NCBI GenBank assembly: GCA_021157925.1
Contig: JAGGVR010000107.1
Span: 1-49,092 of the forward strand
Reading direction: 5' to 3'
Length of the DNA stretch: 49,092 bases
DNA from: Staphylothermus sp.
Lineage (GTDB): Archaea > Thermoproteota > Thermoprotei_A > Sulfolobales > Desulfurococcaceae
Shown here: positions 1-10,230 of the stretch, in pieces
How positions within the stretch are numbered: position 1 is the first letter of the stretch
Layout: the number at the start of each line of letters is the position of its first letter
Notes under the pieces: generated by a model
Database searches by the model: none
Told to the model about the DNA's origin: nothing
Seen by the model: only the letters and a program-made list of their open reading frames with translations
Position numbers and translations under genes: made by a program

Positions 1-366
1 AAGCTTACTAATAATGGGTATAAACCAATATATTATGTAACTAATGCATTCTGTGGAGTAACCTATACTGGGAAAGAACAGAATACTAGTTTTGAACCAA
101 TCCTATGGACCGTGAAGAACCCGGTTGGATTACCAAGAATAAGAACCGAGAAGGGACAGGTGTTCCCAACGCCGATAGGATGTACAGAAGATCTAAGATA
201 CGTTAAGGTATTGCCTGGAACAAGTGTTTCCCAACAATACTACTACATAGTAACTAAGTCATTCAAAGGAACAATAAGGATTACAACAGAAATATGCACC
301 AAACCACTAGACAACAAATGTAAAACTTTAGAGAAAACAATTTTTGCAGAAATAAGTAATACATAG
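1..366 (+). CDS. C-terminal part of an unidentified protein truncated by the window edge
   Basis: Frame 1 is open from base 1 (KLTNNGYKPIYYVTNAFCGVTYTGKEQ...) through the listed 84-aa ORF to TAG at 364-366; no family recognised. Confidence 0.55.
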   Translation, partial: KLTNNGYKPIYYVTNAFCGVTYTGKEQNTSFEPILWTVKNPVGLPRIRTEKGQVFPTPIGCTEDLRYVKVLPGTSVSQQYYYIVTKSFKGTIRITTEICTKPLDNKCKTLEKTIFAEISNT

Positions 367-556
367 AACATTTAGGGATGCATAATTGTTGGTTATTCTC
401 GGATCTATGTAACTGTTCAGTATTTTGTTTCCAATAATTCCTCTCTATAACACTGAGCTTTAATCCCATGATTATTATTGATGCTATAAGAACCACAATT
501 GTTCCTGCTAATGTGTCTAGTAGAATGCTCCTAGCTATACTCATGGATCTCATCAT
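281..556 (-). CDS. possible small membrane protein
   Basis: 91-aa ORF with a hydrophobic N-terminal helix; it overlaps the 3' end of the convergent ORF and has no recognised family. Confidence 0.25.
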   Translation of the reverse strand: MMRSMSIARSILLDTLAGTIVVLIASIIIMGLKLSVIERNYWKQNTEQLHRSENNQQLCIPKCSMYYLFLQKLFSLKFYICCLVVWCIFLL

Positions 557-746
557 TGTACCAATAATTCTTAATATTAGTGCTTATTTAATAGTCTTAG
601 TTCTTTCAACAAGTATTTTATAATTGGAGAGTGGTTTGAAAAACTCGGAGTCTAAGATGTGTTTTGGCAAGGAAGCAGTCGTTCTTGAGATCTCTGTATC
701 TGACACAACTATGGAGAATAGACTATACTGTAAAATGAAGTAAAAA

Positions 747-947
747 TTATAGTTGCTCAAGAATTGCTTTGCGTGCTTTATAGACTATATAGATGAACAT
801 AATGAATGTAAAGACTAGGAGGATCAACATTAATGAGATCACGGAGTGGTATCCTGTTGTATAAGCTAGAATAATAGATAATACTTCAAGTACGAGAAAC
901 CATGAGAGAAAAAATAGTATTGGCCTATACTCTTGGCCTGTACTCAT
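747..947 (-). CDS. small two-TM membrane protein, last gene of the transporter/GH16 operon
   Basis: 66 aa with two hydrophobic segments; its start overlaps the GH16 stop codon by 4 nt (944-947). Confidence 0.55.
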   Translation of the reverse strand: MSTGQEYRPILFFLSWFLVLEVLSIILAYTTGYHSVISLMLILLVFTFIMFIYIVYKARKAILEQL

Positions 948-2638
948 GATTTTCGCCTTGTACTTATTAGCATGTATAATATTACTATAATAGCTATTAC
1001 TGCAAGAATAACTATCAACACGATAGTGGATGCACCGACTAATATGATGTTAGTGGCTCCACTTGTGGTTGTTATAGATGATGATGTAGTAGTTGTGGTT
1101 GCAGTCGTGATTGCCGTATTTTGTGTTGTAGTGGTCTCAATTGTGGTTTTTAGTGGGGGGGTTGTTGTGGTTTCCGTTATGGGTTTACAAGTGTTTATTC
1201 TACATATTTCAACTTCATCTATGAATATTGTTAAATCTTTATAGATCGTGCCATTATAGAGCAGAGCTATTTCGACCGTGTTAGATCCCCATGGGGGATT
1301 ATTTAAGCGTAGTTCATAGTATCTGGGCTCGGTCGTTAGCTTAACAATTGTCTCATTAAGAATTTTGGGTGGATAAATGGGTAGGGATACTCTAATGACT
1401 AATTTTTCTTCAATACTACTCCATGCTCTGACTCTAATGATATAACTTGTGTTTTGATATATCCATATAACTTGGCCAAGCTTGATCTCAGCCGGTCCTG
1501 GCCCAGGAGGCTTTATTGTTAGTTTTAAAACGCCGTTCTCTACAACCGTATTCCTTTCATCAATCAGATCTAATCTTCCTGTCACGTACCATTCGTCCGG
1601 GTTTGTGATCGGGCTGTTCTTGAAATCTATGGGTTTAGAGAAATCACCATTAACCATAGTCTCTAAAGATGCTTTGGGAAATCCCCGTGTCTTGGCGACG
1701 ACTTCGTTGTAACTATCAACTATATCAGTGGTAAAGGCATATGAGGGCTTGTTTACTCTATAGATTTTTATCCAGTCAATATACATTCTTGCTGGGAACT
1801 GTGTTGTTTCGTCAGGGTTTCCTGGCCAATAGCCCCCTACGGCTATATTCAGGACTAAGTGAAATGGTTTATCAAATACCCATTTACATCCATGTTTTTC
1901 AAATTCTGTCCTAGTCAGTATGTGGTATATTTGGTCATCGACGAACCAAATTATGTAGTCATTAGTCCATTCTATTCCAAAGACATGATAGTCTTGGGAG
2001 AAATCCATCCCTTTCGGCAATTTGAAATGTGAACCTACTCCTCTAGATCCATAACAGTATGGTGCATGAACAGTTCCATAGATTGTATTGGGTTCCTGCC
2101 CAATTAATTCCATTATATCTATCTCGCCACACGATGGCCAAGCTTTTACATTGTTTAAAGACCATTCCTCTCCAATCAACCAGATCGCCGGCCATAATCC
2201 TTTTCCTTTCGGTAGCTTAGCTCGTACCTCTATTCTTACAGGTGGTGTTATCTTTAGTTTTCCAATAGTGTCTAGTCTAGCTGATGTATACTCGTATTCC
2301 TTATTCGTCAGAGGATCTATGTATTTCTCCTTACGTGCCTCTATAACTAAATTGCCGTTTTCTATGAAGGCGTTCTCTCTAGTGTAATATTGTAGCTCTC
2401 TATTGCCCCAGCCACATAGGTTTGGACAACCATTTCCAATGTTGAAATTCCATATATTTTCATCAATAGTTGATTCGTTGAAGTCCATGAACTCTATAAG
2501 CGTTAATGGATCACTCTTCTGCGTGTTCACTATTAATCCATGTGCGAGAGAAATACTTGAGACTTGCTGTGCTATAATGATGGATAGAATCAAAACTATG
2601 AGAACCAACAATGTTTGAGGCTTATAATGCATTGACAT
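944..2638 (-). CDS. GH16 family endo-beta-1,3(4)-glucanase (laminarinase-like), exported, Thr-rich stalk and C-terminal TM anchor
   Basis: GH16 catalytic motif GEIDIMELIG (ExDxxE), WPAIWLIG, GTVHAPYCYG; N-terminal signal; C-terminal TETTTTPPLKTTIETTTT... then a hydrophobic helix. Confidence 0.9.
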   Translation of the reverse strand: MSMHYKPQTLLVLIVLILSIIIAQQVSSISLAHGLIVNTQKSDPLTLIEFMDFNESTIDENIWNFNIGNGCPNLCGWGNRELQYYTRENAFIENGNLVIEARKEKYIDPLTNKEYEYTSARLDTIGKLKITPPVRIEVRAKLPKGKGLWPAIWLIGEEWSLNNVKAWPSCGEIDIMELIGQEPNTIYGTVHAPYCYGSRGVGSHFKLPKGMDFSQDYHVFGIEWTNDYIIWFVDDQIYHILTRTEFEKHGCKWVFDKPFHLVLNIAVGGYWPGNPDETTQFPARMYIDWIKIYRVNKPSYAFTTDIVDSYNEVVAKTRGFPKASLETMVNGDFSKPIDFKNSPITNPDEWYVTGRLDLIDERNTVVENGVLKLTIKPPGPGPAEIKLGQVIWIYQNTSYIIRVRAWSSIEEKLVIRVSLPIYPPKILNETIVKLTTEPRYYELRLNNPPWGSNTVEIALLYNGTIYKDLTIFIDEVEICRINTCKPITETTTTPPLKTTIETTTTQNTAITTATTTTTSSSITTTSGATNIILVGASTIVLIVILAVIAIIVILYMLISTRRKS

Positions 2639-2650
2639 AGTCTTTTCACC

Positions 2651-3493
2651 TCATAGCTCGAACTTCCATTTCCTATAAAGCATGGGAACGCTTTCGATTA
2701 ATTCCTTAGTATATTTATGCTTTGGATTGAAGAATATCTCGTCTGGGGTTCCTTCTTCAATTATTTTTCCCCTGTACATTATCATTACACGATCTGAGAC
2801 GGCATAAGCTAAGCCGAAGTCATGCGTAATGAATAATACGGTTGTTTTTTGTTCATCACGTAGCTTGAGGAACAATTCTAGTATTTTCCCCCTAGTAGAT
2901 ACGTCTAGCATTGATACGGGTTCATCAGCTAGAAGCAGTTTTGGCTTAATAATCCATGCCCTTGCAATCATTATTCTCTGTAACTGTCCACCTGATAATT
3001 GATGTGGATACTTACCAAGTGTTTCATCAGGTCTTAAACCGACAACTTCTAAAGCCTCTCTTATAAGTTGCTTACCTTCATGCGAATCGGGATCTATACC
3101 AATTAATTCTAGTGCTTGTTGTAGTGTTCTATCAACTTTGTAGAATGGGTTAAAATTTGAGAATGGGTTTTGGAATATTATGTGAACATTTCTCCAATAC
3201 CATTTAAGGTCTTTCAAGCCTTTAAGATCACGCCATATGTTCTTGTCTTTAAAAATTATTTCCCCACTTGTAGGCTCTAATACCCGCAAGATCATTTTTG
3301 CTAGAGTTGTTTTACCCGAACCACTCTGACCAGCAAGAGAAACCACTTCTCCCTCCTTTAAAAAAATATTTACGTTATCAACCGCTTTGATATAAGTTTT
3401 TCTCAGAAAACCTGATTCAAACACTTTTGTTAAATTCTTTGTCTTGAGAAGATCATAGCTCATTTGATTCACCCTTTTACATGTAACCAGCAA
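2651..3493 (-). CDS. Opp/Dpp-type ABC transporter ATP-binding protein (OppF-like)
   Basis: Walker A GQSGSGKTT, signature LSGGQLQR, Walker B LLLADEP; operon context. Confidence 0.9.
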   Translation of the reverse strand: MLVTCKRVNQMSYDLLKTKNLTKVFESGFLRKTYIKAVDNVNIFLKEGEVVSLAGQSGSGKTTLAKMILRVLEPTSGEIIFKDKNIWRDLKGLKDLKWYWRNVHIIFQNPFSNFNPFYKVDRTLQQALELIGIDPDSHEGKQLIREALEVVGLRPDETLGKYPHQLSGGQLQRIMIARAWIIKPKLLLADEPVSMLDVSTRGKILELFLKLRDEQKTTVLFITHDFGLAYAVSDRVMIMYRGKIIEEGTPDEIFFNPKHKYTKELIESVPMLYRKWKFEL

Positions 3494-4470
3494 GCTACCA
3501 ATCTATCGTTATTTATTTTGATAAGCGGTGGTTCTTTCTTTCTACATATGTCTTTGGCAAATGGACATCTATCTACGAATCTACAGCCTTGTGGAGGATT
3601 TATGAGGTTGGGTGGTTGTCCCGGAATATATCTTAATCCTCTTTTTCGAACTTCTGGTTCTAAAGATATAATGGAGTCTATAAGACCCCTAGTATATGGG
3701 TGCTGAGGATCAAATATAATGTCTTCTGTAGGAGCTACTTCTACGATCTTACCAGCATACATTACTGCTATTCTATCAGCGATCTGTCTTACAACAGAGA
3801 TATCATGAGTTATGAACACCATAGAATCAATTATTCCTTTAGCTGCTAGACTCCATAGAGTTTTAATTACAAGTTTCTGTGTAGAAACATCTAGTGCTGA
3901 AGTAGGCTCGTCTACGACTAGGATTTCTGGATTTAATAGGGTAGATATTGCTATAACTGTTCTCTGAGCCATACCCCCACTTAATTCAAATGGGTATCTG
4001 TCTACAACATAGTCCGGGAGTCCGAGTTCCTTTAGTCTCTTAGTAAGTAATGACACTGTTTCATCAAGACTTATGTCTGGATTATGACTGCGTAGCACAT
4101 CGTACGCTATTCTTTTGATTTTCAATGTAGGCATCAGTGCTGACATAGCTTCCTGAGGAATAATGGCTACATGCTTACCCCAAACATCTTTTTTCAACTT
4201 TTCTCGGTTAAGCTTTGATATTTCCAAACTATTACCACTTCTAGTATATAATATTATTGTTCCACCCTTGAAGAAGAGTGGAGGATTAATATTCATTAAC
4301 ATTACCTTTGCAAGTGTAGATTTACCACAGCCAGACTCCCCGACAAGCCCTAGTATTTCGCCCTTACGTATTTCAAGATTAACACCATCGACAGCTCTGA
4401 CGTCCGCTTCTCTATTCCCAATGAGAAGCCTGTAATATGCCCTTACATTCCTTAGCTCTAATCTCTTCAC
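3469..4470 (-). CDS. Opp/Dpp-type ABC transporter ATP-binding protein (OppD-like)
   Basis: Walker A GESGCGKST, LSGGMAQR, ILVVDEPTSALD; C-terminal oligopeptide/dipeptide-type Cys motif CRFVDRCPFAKDIC. Confidence 0.9.
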   Translation of the reverse strand: MKRLELRNVRAYYRLLIGNREADVRAVDGVNLEIRKGEILGLVGESGCGKSTLAKVMLMNINPPLFFKGGTIILYTRSGNSLEISKLNREKLKKDVWGKHVAIIPQEAMSALMPTLKIKRIAYDVLRSHNPDISLDETVSLLTKRLKELGLPDYVVDRYPFELSGGMAQRTVIAISTLLNPEILVVDEPTSALDVSTQKLVIKTLWSLAAKGIIDSMVFITHDISVVRQIADRIAVMYAGKIVEVAPTEDIIFDPQHPYTRGLIDSIISLEPEVRKRGLRYIPGQPPNLINPPQGCRFVDRCPFAKDICRKKEPPLIKINNDRLVACWLHVKG

Positions 4471-4480
4471 ACCCTTCCAC

Positions 4481-5332
4481 CTACATTCCTCTGAGTCTCG
4501 GGTTGAATACCTCGTCTATTCCAGTCGCGATGAGGAGTAGAGAGACGCTTAAGAGTACTTGGAGTAGACCGGCTGGTATAAATGTCCACCATTTCCCTAG
4601 GATGAATGCTTGTGTTATTGCTGCGAAGTACAGTATTTTGCCGAGAGTCATTATATTCATTGGTGTTAATCCAAGTATGCTTAAACCCACCTCTCCATTG
4701 ATACCTAGATTAATATAGTTTACGAAAGATACTAGTGTAAAAGTCGCTAGGTGAGGCAATATATCTTGGAAAGCTATTTTCAGGCTATTGTATCCTGCTA
4801 TTTTTGACAAGTACACGAATTCTCTCTCCCTAAGTGACAAGACCTGCGACCTAACAGCTCTAGCAAATCCAGGCCAAGCAGTTATCGACAATACGAACGC
4901 TACCAGTTCTAGTCTTGCATTCTCGTAACCAATATATGTTATGATCAAAATAGCTAGTAGGACGCTTGGTATTAACATCACGATATTAGTCATGGCCATA
5001 AGAATTTCATCTAGTATGCCTCCCTTTATCCCCGAAATCAATCCCACAACTAACCCCATGGCAATAGTGAAGAGACCTGTTAGAACCCCAACATATAATG
5101 AGTTTCTAATACCGTGGAAAATCATTGCCAACATATCTCTTCCGGAACGATCAGTTCCCAGCGGGTATACTTCATTGGGAGGAGTCCATGGTGGATTATC
5201 AGTACTAAATGGGTCAACAGGATATAGTAATGGACCCATAAATGATAAAAGTAGCTGGAAAAGTATGATCCCAAAACCTATCATAAATCTCTTGTTATTG
5301 AATAGAACATATAATAACTCAGTAATGCTCAT
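4481..5332 (-). CDS. Opp/Dpp-type ABC transporter permease (OppC-like)
   Basis: Multi-TM; HPLGTDRSGRDM-like PLGTDRSGRDMLAMIFHG motif; position in the operon. Confidence 0.88.
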   Translation of the reverse strand: MSITELLYVLFNNKRFMIGFGIILFQLLLSFMGPLLYPVDPFSTDNPPWTPPNEVYPLGTDRSGRDMLAMIFHGIRNSLYVGVLTGLFTIAMGLVVGLISGIKGGILDEILMAMTNIVMLIPSVLLAILIITYIGYENARLELVAFVLSITAWPGFARAVRSQVLSLREREFVYLSKIAGYNSLKIAFQDILPHLATFTLVSFVNYINLGINGEVGLSILGLTPMNIMTLGKILYFAAITQAFILGKWWTFIPAGLLQVLLSVSLLLIATGIDEVFNPRLRGM

Positions 5333-5343
5333 TAAATCACCCT

Positions 5344-6372
5344 TTAGTCTCGTCTATGTCCAAGCCTTATACGTGGATCAATCAATACATACACGAAGTC
5401 TACGATGAAGTTCGCTAATAATACCGTAGCGATCAGTATCATAAAAACACCTTGTATAACGGGATAATCCCTGACACCCAAGGCTCTTGTGAGAAGTATG
5501 CCCATTCCCTGATAATTGAATATCTGCTCGGTTATTATTTGGCCACTGAGAACGAATCCTAATTGTATTCCCAAGGCAGTAACTTGAGGAAGCATAGAGT
5601 TTCTCAACACGTATCTGAACAGTATTTTGTCCTTAACACCTAGAGTATCGCTATAAAATATGTATGGTGAGCCAAGCTCCATTGTCGCTATTACTCTCAT
5701 ACTTATTATCCATCCACCAAGAGATGGTAATAGTAATGATAAGAAGGGTAGAACATAGTGCCTAAGATAACTAATTATAAACTCTAGCGTAAGAGATGGT
5801 TGAAGGACGGGATCATAGGCAGAGCCCGGTGGAAATAAGTCTACTCCCCATAATTCTCTCGGTAATACTGCTAATGCAAAGATTAGTGTCATTGCTAACC
5901 AATAATAAGGTATCTGTGACACAACCATCCCTGCACCAATGGTTACTTTCTCAAATATTGATCCTCTCTTATATGATGCCCGTGCTCCGAGATAGTTACC
6001 TATGAACCAAGCAGTGACAATAGCAGGAACGAGTAATAGAATTGTCCATGGTAGGTGTCTTGCAATAAGAGAAACTACAGGTTCTCCGTATGATTGTAGA
6101 GATACACCTAGATCCCCTGTAAAGCTTTTCCTAAGAAAGTTAATAAACTGTATATGCAGGGGTTTATTTAGCTCAAATACTTCAACAAGTCTTCTTTGAT
6201 AATCACTAAGTAGTTCAGGCGAGAGACTGCCAGAAGCTAGGCTCACAATAAGGCTTTGTACAGGATTGCCAGGCACAATTCTTGGGAGAACAAAAGCAAT
6301 TGATAATGCAATAAAATATGTTATAATCAGGATAACTAATTTAGTAAAAATAAATTTATATACTCGACTCAA
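5344..6372 (-). CDS. Opp/Dpp-type ABC transporter permease (OppB-like)
   Basis: Multi-TM; typical PRIVPGNPVQSLI N-terminus and C-terminal YVLIDPRIRLG. Confidence 0.9.
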   Translation of the reverse strand: MSRVYKFIFTKLVILIITYFIALSIAFVLPRIVPGNPVQSLIVSLASGSLSPELLSDYQRRLVEVFELNKPLHIQFINFLRKSFTGDLGVSLQSYGEPVVSLIARHLPWTILLLVPAIVTAWFIGNYLGARASYKRGSIFEKVTIGAGMVVSQIPYYWLAMTLIFALAVLPRELWGVDLFPPGSAYDPVLQPSLTLEFIISYLRHYVLPFLSLLLPSLGGWIISMRVIATMELGSPYIFYSDTLGVKDKILFRYVLRNSMLPQVTALGIQLGFVLSGQIITEQIFNYQGMGILLTRALGVRDYPVIQGVFMILIATVLLANFIVDFVYVLIDPRIRLGHRRD

Positions 6373-6382
6373 TTTATGAACT

Positions 6383-8476
6383 TCACCTTTTTCTCGCTAT
6401 TGCGAGCCTTATTCCAATAATTATAGCTATTATTATCACTACTATCACTAGAAATATAGTTAATGCATTTATAGCTCTTCCTCTAGAAGGAGATGTTGTG
6501 CTAGTAGTAGTTGTCGTTGTGGTTGTAGTCGTTGTAGTCATGGTTGTCGTAGCGGTTGTGGTGGTTGTAATTGTCTCATATTTAAACCCAGTAACATTTG
6601 CAAGCATCTCTAACAATATGCTATTTGGTATTAGAATTCCTCCTTGATCTACCGGCTTAGCCCATGCAACCTCAACAGGTTTGCTTCCTTTCGGCCTCAA
6701 ACTAAACAATGTCCATAAAGGCAGTGAATATTCCTTATACGGCGCCACTTCTGTCCACCAAGGATTGTCTTCTGAAGGCCAACCCTCCCAATATAGTGTT
6801 GAGTATGCATACCATTGTACAGTATATCCTATTGGTATTGATGGTATCTTCTCATAGATTATTTCTTGGAACTTCGTGAAATACTTCATTCTCTCTTCAA
6901 AACTAAAAGCACGTGAAGAATTCTCTAGGAGACTTACTATGTCAACATCAGTTATATTAAACCACTCCCAATTACCGACTGGAGGAGCTAATCTTGGATC
7001 TAGTAAGAATCTATAGGTATCCCATGGATGCATGAAAGTCGGCGCAGGTACCCAGCCTAATAAAGTAACATATGATCCGCTATTCAAATATCCCCAATAA
7101 GCACCATAATCTACTGGATATGATTGTGCATTTATACCTATATCTCTAAAGTCGCCAGCTATTAAATCAGCTGCTAACATCCAATCAGTCCATCCCGATG
7201 GAACCATAACTGTTATGTTAAATGGTTGTCCATTTGGTAATTCCCTAAACCCGTCCCCATCTATATCTTTATAACCAGCTTTGTCTAGTAACATCTTAGC
7301 ATAAGTTTTATTGGTAATAATCTTAGCATCAGGAGTGCCCCAGTACTTAATAGCTAGTGTTTTGTTAATATATATTCTATATTGTGGTAGAACTTCAAAA
7401 ACAAAAGACATAGAAGCCTGTGTCGTGTACCCAAAGAATGCCTTCTTTAATATCTCATTATAATCTATTGCATACGCTAATGCTTTTCTAAGTATAGGGT
7501 CTTTTAAGTAATCTAACTGATTATTAATAAATAATACTAATATCTGGTTAGGTCTAAAATATGGAGGCTCCTTATAATATGTCCATACACCATATGTCTT
7601 AAAAGTCCATACGTCCGGAATGAATATACCACTCCAGTCAACATTTCCAGACTGTAGATCCAGTAGAACTTGCTCATTACTCAAATAGATCCTATGTACC
7701 AAATACTTAGGACCTGGTAATCCAAATATGTCTTTACCCCACCAATCATCTATTCTAATATAAACTATTCTAAGCTCATCAAAGTAGTACAGCTTATAGG
7801 GACCAGATACTACTTGGGGGAGATCTATTACTACGTCTCCGCTCTCAGTAGAAACAATATCTTCACATGCTTCGCCACAGTTCCTCCAGCTTACAATATT
7901 ATTCCCTACTTTTTCATATACTTGCTCAACGATGTGTTTTGGAACTGGCGTCATTTGAAGAGCATAGAGAAGAAACATAAAGTAATTCTCGGTCTCATTA
8001 TTAATATAGAATTCAACGACTTTATCACTTATTGCTTTCACGTCTGAAATATATATTTCCGAACCAGCCGCTGGCCCGCTACCTAGCTCTATAGAAATTC
8101 TATATGTATACTCTACATCGTAAGCTGTGATTGGTGTTCCATCACTCCATTTAGCCTCGGGCCTAATATAGACTCTTAGAGTATAGGGGTTGATAAACTC
8201 GAATTTCTCACCAATAATGGGAATCCATTCATCAAGACCCGGAACATACTGGAATAATGGAACATAAAGAAATCCACCATAAGTAGCTGTACCCCAAGTC
8301 TGAGAAGGTGATAAAGGATTCCAAGTACTCGGTGGTCCCCACTGAGCACCTGTTACAAACACGGTCTCTTCTCTCGGCAATTTTATCTGTGTATAGCCGA
8401 TTTGTGCAAATAATGGAACAAATATAATTGCAATTAACAATATACTACATACGTACTTTGTCTTAAGAAGTTTCAT
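6383..8476 (-). CDS. family 5 extracellular solute-binding protein with C-terminal poly-Thr stalk and TM anchor
   Basis: SBP_bac_5 features (WSDGTPITAYDVEYTYR, LRKALAYAIDYNEI); signal peptide; poly-Thr tract then hydrophobic helix and basic tail. Confidence 0.9.
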   Translation of the reverse strand: MKLLKTKYVCSILLIAIIFVPLFAQIGYTQIKLPREETVFVTGAQWGPPSTWNPLSPSQTWGTATYGGFLYVPLFQYVPGLDEWIPIIGEKFEFINPYTLRVYIRPEAKWSDGTPITAYDVEYTYRISIELGSGPAAGSEIYISDVKAISDKVVEFYINNETENYFMFLLYALQMTPVPKHIVEQVYEKVGNNIVSWRNCGEACEDIVSTESGDVVIDLPQVVSGPYKLYYFDELRIVYIRIDDWWGKDIFGLPGPKYLVHRIYLSNEQVLLDLQSGNVDWSGIFIPDVWTFKTYGVWTYYKEPPYFRPNQILVLFINNQLDYLKDPILRKALAYAIDYNEILKKAFFGYTTQASMSFVFEVLPQYRIYINKTLAIKYWGTPDAKIITNKTYAKMLLDKAGYKDIDGDGFRELPNGQPFNITVMVPSGWTDWMLAADLIAGDFRDIGINAQSYPVDYGAYWGYLNSGSYVTLLGWVPAPTFMHPWDTYRFLLDPRLAPPVGNWEWFNITDVDIVSLLENSSRAFSFEERMKYFTKFQEIIYEKIPSIPIGYTVQWYAYSTLYWEGWPSEDNPWWTEVAPYKEYSLPLWTLFSLRPKGSKPVEVAWAKPVDQGGILIPNSILLEMLANVTGFKYETITTTTTATTTMTTTTTTTTTTTTSTTSPSRGRAINALTIFLVIVVIIIAIIIGIRLAIARKR

Positions 8477-8575
8477 CTACACACCCCCCAATCAAACAAT
8501 GCGAATTTTCAATAGTAATTTTCAAGAACAGAATATATTAAGCTTTATGGACGGAAATATTCTAGCTAAAATATA

Positions 8576-8585
8576 CTTATAAATA
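8576..8585 (+). promoter_or_regulatory. candidate archaeal TATA/BRE-like box in the divergent intergenic region 8477-8670
   Basis: CTTATAAATA between the divergent transporter operon and the GH-A gene; it lies about 85 nt upstream of the start, so its role is unproven. Confidence 0.3.
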
Positions 8586-8670
8586 ATGCATTCCAATCAA
8601 GCTCTGTAAGACAGATTAATATAACAAAGTTTTCAATAATACTAGACCGGCATATTTCGGGGGATATTAT

Positions 8671-10191
8671 ATGAAGAAAGAACTCATCTATGCATTAATA
8701 GTATTAATAGTTATAGGAAGTACTATATTGCTAGGTATATATCTTAAATCTCAGGTAGAGTTTGGAATGAATACTAAAACAACGCCCCCAACAAAAACAA
8801 GTACAACTCCTGCTACAACGACATCATTAACAGAAACAACGACTTCACCTACATGGACTACTAAAAAGACACAAACTCAGCAAATTCATGAAAAACACCC
8901 GTTTTATCCCGATAAATACTCTAGATATGGGGGATGGCTAAAACTTCGCCTCAAACCAACTGGGTTTTTCCATATAGAAAAAGTTAATAATACATACTGG
9001 TTTGTTGATCCAGAAGGGTATGTTTTTATATCAAAGGGCGTTAATCATGTTAATTATATGGGTGATCATTCACCAGCTCTAGGTTATTCACCATACTATG
9101 CCAATATACTGAGAAAATATGGCTCGATTAATAAATGGATAAACATAACAGTCAATAGGCTCTTAAAATGGGGTTTCAACACCATCGGTGCGTGGTCTTC
9201 ACGCGAACTCTATAAGTATATGCCTTATACAGTAAACTTGAATATACTTGGAAACTATGGATTCGAATGGACTACGGGAAAAATGCCAGATATTTTTGGT
9301 GAAGAATTTGTAGAATATGTTGAGAAAAAAGTCTACTTCAACTGCCGACCTTTAGCAAATGACTCATTACTATTGGGATACTTCTTAGACAACGAGCTTA
9401 GGTGGGGGCCCGATTGGCGATCGAGTACGCATTTACTTGATGACTTCTTCAAACTACCTCCTAGTTCGCCTGGAAAGAAAGTTGCAGTAGATATTGTTAA
9501 AGAAGCATATAATAACGATATAACGAGACTCAACAAGGATTTGGGAACCAAATTCAAATCATTTGACGAACTATTATCGTACTATGGCCCGCTCCCGGAT
9601 ACAGAAGCCATTGGAAAAGCAAGAACGGAATTCGTAAGACGATACGCGGAGAGATACTTCAATGTAACAGTATCAATTATTAAGAAATATGATCCAAATC
9701 ACTTAATACTTGGAATCAGGTTCTCTGGATTACCAACTAGAACACATGAACTGGAATTATTCAAAGTAATGGCAAAATATGTAGATGTTATTTCAATAAA
9801 CTTATATAACACAGTTGTTCCACCCAAAGATAAATTAATGGAACTATATAAGATAATCAAAAAACCAATAATGATAACAGAGTTCTCGTATAGAGCAAGA
9901 GACTCTGGTTTACCAAATACTAAAGGCGCTGGACTAACATTCAATACTCAGACCGAGAGAGCAGATGCCACATACAGATTTGTATCTGAACTCATGTCTC
10001 TAAGATTCGTAGTCGGGTATCACTGGTTCCAATACTATGACCAACCCAAGGAAGGAAGATTTGATGGCGAAGACAGTAATTATGGTATTGTAAATATAAA
10101 TGATGAACCATACCTTGAAATGGTCAATATGTTTATTAAACTCAATACTATGGTAGAAGAGATACATTTAAGCCTAAAAATAGGGAATTAA
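8671..10191 (+). CDS. clan GH-A glycoside hydrolase, agarase/GH50-like, N-terminal membrane anchor and Thr-rich linker
   Basis: WFVDPEGYVFISKGVNHV, LLGYFLDNELRWG (acid/base E), IMITEFSYRARDSGLP (nucleophile E), VGYHWFQYYDQPKEGRFDGEDSNYGIV resemble agarase-like GH-A enzymes. Confidence 0.7.
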   Translation: MKKELIYALIVLIVIGSTILLGIYLKSQVEFGMNTKTTPPTKTSTTPATTTSLTETTTSPTWTTKKTQTQQIHEKHPFYPDKYSRYGGWLKLRLKPTGFFHIEKVNNTYWFVDPEGYVFISKGVNHVNYMGDHSPALGYSPYYANILRKYGSINKWINITVNRLLKWGFNTIGAWSSRELYKYMPYTVNLNILGNYGFEWTTGKMPDIFGEEFVEYVEKKVYFNCRPLANDSLLLGYFLDNELRWGPDWRSSTHLLDDFFKLPPSSPGKKVAVDIVKEAYNNDITRLNKDLGTKFKSFDELLSYYGPLPDTEAIGKARTEFVRRYAERYFNVTVSIIKKYDPNHLILGIRFSGLPTRTHELELFKVMAKYVDVISINLYNTVVPPKDKLMELYKIIKKPIMITEFSYRARDSGLPNTKGAGLTFNTQTERADATYRFVSELMSLRFVVGYHWFQYYDQPKEGRFDGEDSNYGIVNINDEPYLEMVNMFIKLNTMVEEIHLSLKIGN

Positions 10192-10230
10192 AAAACATTA
10201 TTGGTAAATAAATTAAATCACGAATCTATT

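Noticed and set aside
1050-1160. Low-complexity GTT/GTA tract that looks like a tandem repeat (similar at 6490-6570, 10330-10480, 11880-12010, 31800-31960)
   Set aside because: Explained as codons of Thr-rich linkers in minus-strand surface proteins; not a CRISPR or VNTR.
933-1244. + strand ORF rich in Val (VVVVSIVV...)
   Set aside because: Antisense of the GH16 Thr-rich stalk (ACN codons read as GTN/TGT).
4941-5408. 155-aa + strand ORF
   Set aside because: Antisense to the OppC-like permease gene.
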